Origin: DATLFI01 sp035524895
Lineage (GTDB): Bacteria; Acidobacteriota; Thermoanaerobaculia; Multivoradales; Multivoraceae
NCBI GenBank assembly: GCA_035524895.1
Contig: DATLFI010000371.1
Span: forward strand, 1-15,690
DNA length: 15,690 nucleotides
Direction: 5' to 3'
The notes under the pieces: generated by a model
What the model was told of the DNA's origin: nothing
The model's input: only the letters and a program-made list of their open reading frames with translations
Databases searched by the model: none
In this document: one piece after another, positions 15,535-15,690 of the stretch
Layout of the letters: every line of letters starts with the position of its first letter
Position numbering within the stretch: the stretch's first letter is position 1
Translations under genes and position numbers: made by a program

Positions 15535-15555
15535 TGTCTAGCGGTCGAGTCTAGC
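15535..15555 (-). promoter_or_regulatory. Possible promoter of the PATAN gene
   Basis: On the minus strand an extended -10-like TGCTAGACT (hexamer at 15548-15553) lies about 60 bases before the GTG start. The sequence GCTAGAC is repeated 13 bases further on (15536-15542), giving a second -10-like TAGACA. No good -35 is visible, so this is tentative; the direct repeat could instead be an activator or repressor site. Confidence 0.25.
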
Positions 15556-15690
15556 AGCCCGTGGTGAAACCCGCGTGAGGCTGCGCGCGGGGATCTGCGG
15601 CCGCTGGCAAGGCGTGGCCGACGAACGCGATGCGGTGACATCGTGCAGGAGGCCCAACGCAGTCGGGGTCTCGAAACCCCCGCGCCCCAC

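Noticed and set aside
15661..15690. GGGGT-CTCGAA-ACCCC hairpin resembling a tRNA T-arm
   Set aside because: The loop lacks the invariant G53/TTC arrangement on either strand, and no acceptor, D or anticodon arm can be drawn around it.

Overview
The window is very GC-rich (roughly two thirds G+C), densely coding, and uses GTG as well as ATG starts. The type IV pilus genes, the lipoproteins with classical lipoboxes and the PATAN (DUF4388) protein point to a Gram-negative, didermic bacterium with twitching or adhesive pili. The pilT-pilC-pilS-pilR order and the PATAN protein resemble Acidobacteriota (Thermoanaerobaculia-like) or the former deltaproteobacterial lineages. This placement is inference from gene content and composition; there is no rRNA or phylogenetic marker to settle it. 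I see no mobile element, CRISPR array, tRNA or rRNA.

Left part, minus strand (transcribed right to left from about 7538 to 46). Seven genes follow one another: an asparagine-synthase-related ATP enzyme without a glutaminase nucleophile; a radical SAM protein; a flavoprotein of the flavin-dependent halogenase / geranylgeranyl-reductase superfamily; a DUF309 protein; thymidylate kinase (tmk); DNA polymerase III delta-prime (holB); and a lipoprotein that joins a SurA-like N-terminal part to a DsbA-like thioredoxin domain. Two junctions (radical SAM/flavoprotein and tmk/holB) are 4-bp GTGA overlaps, so these pairs are translationally coupled. The first three genes look like a small enzymatic cassette with no function I can name. 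They are the best candidate here for an undescribed system. The housekeeping genes tmk and holB may be co-transcribed behind it.

Middle and right part, plus strand. A divergent lipoprotein of unknown function (7677-8333) is followed by pilT (retraction ATPase), pilC (inner-membrane platform), pilS (sensor kinase) and pilR (sigma-54 activator). pilT/pilC are 3 bp apart and pilS/pilR overlap by 4 bp. Between pilC and pilS lies a perfect 14-bp-stem hairpin followed by a second nested stem-loop. The longest pilS reading frame starts inside the first hairpin, so the true pilS start is probably downstream (GTG at 10985). pilB and pilA are not in the window.

Right end, minus strand. An FmdB-type zinc-ribbon protein with a charged low-complexity tail converges on pilR. 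Upstream of it is a PATAN-domain protein. In cyanobacteria PATAN-bearing response regulators act on the pilus motor PilB, so its position beside pilus genes is suggestive. The last 200 bases are non-coding and hold a possible promoter for this gene.
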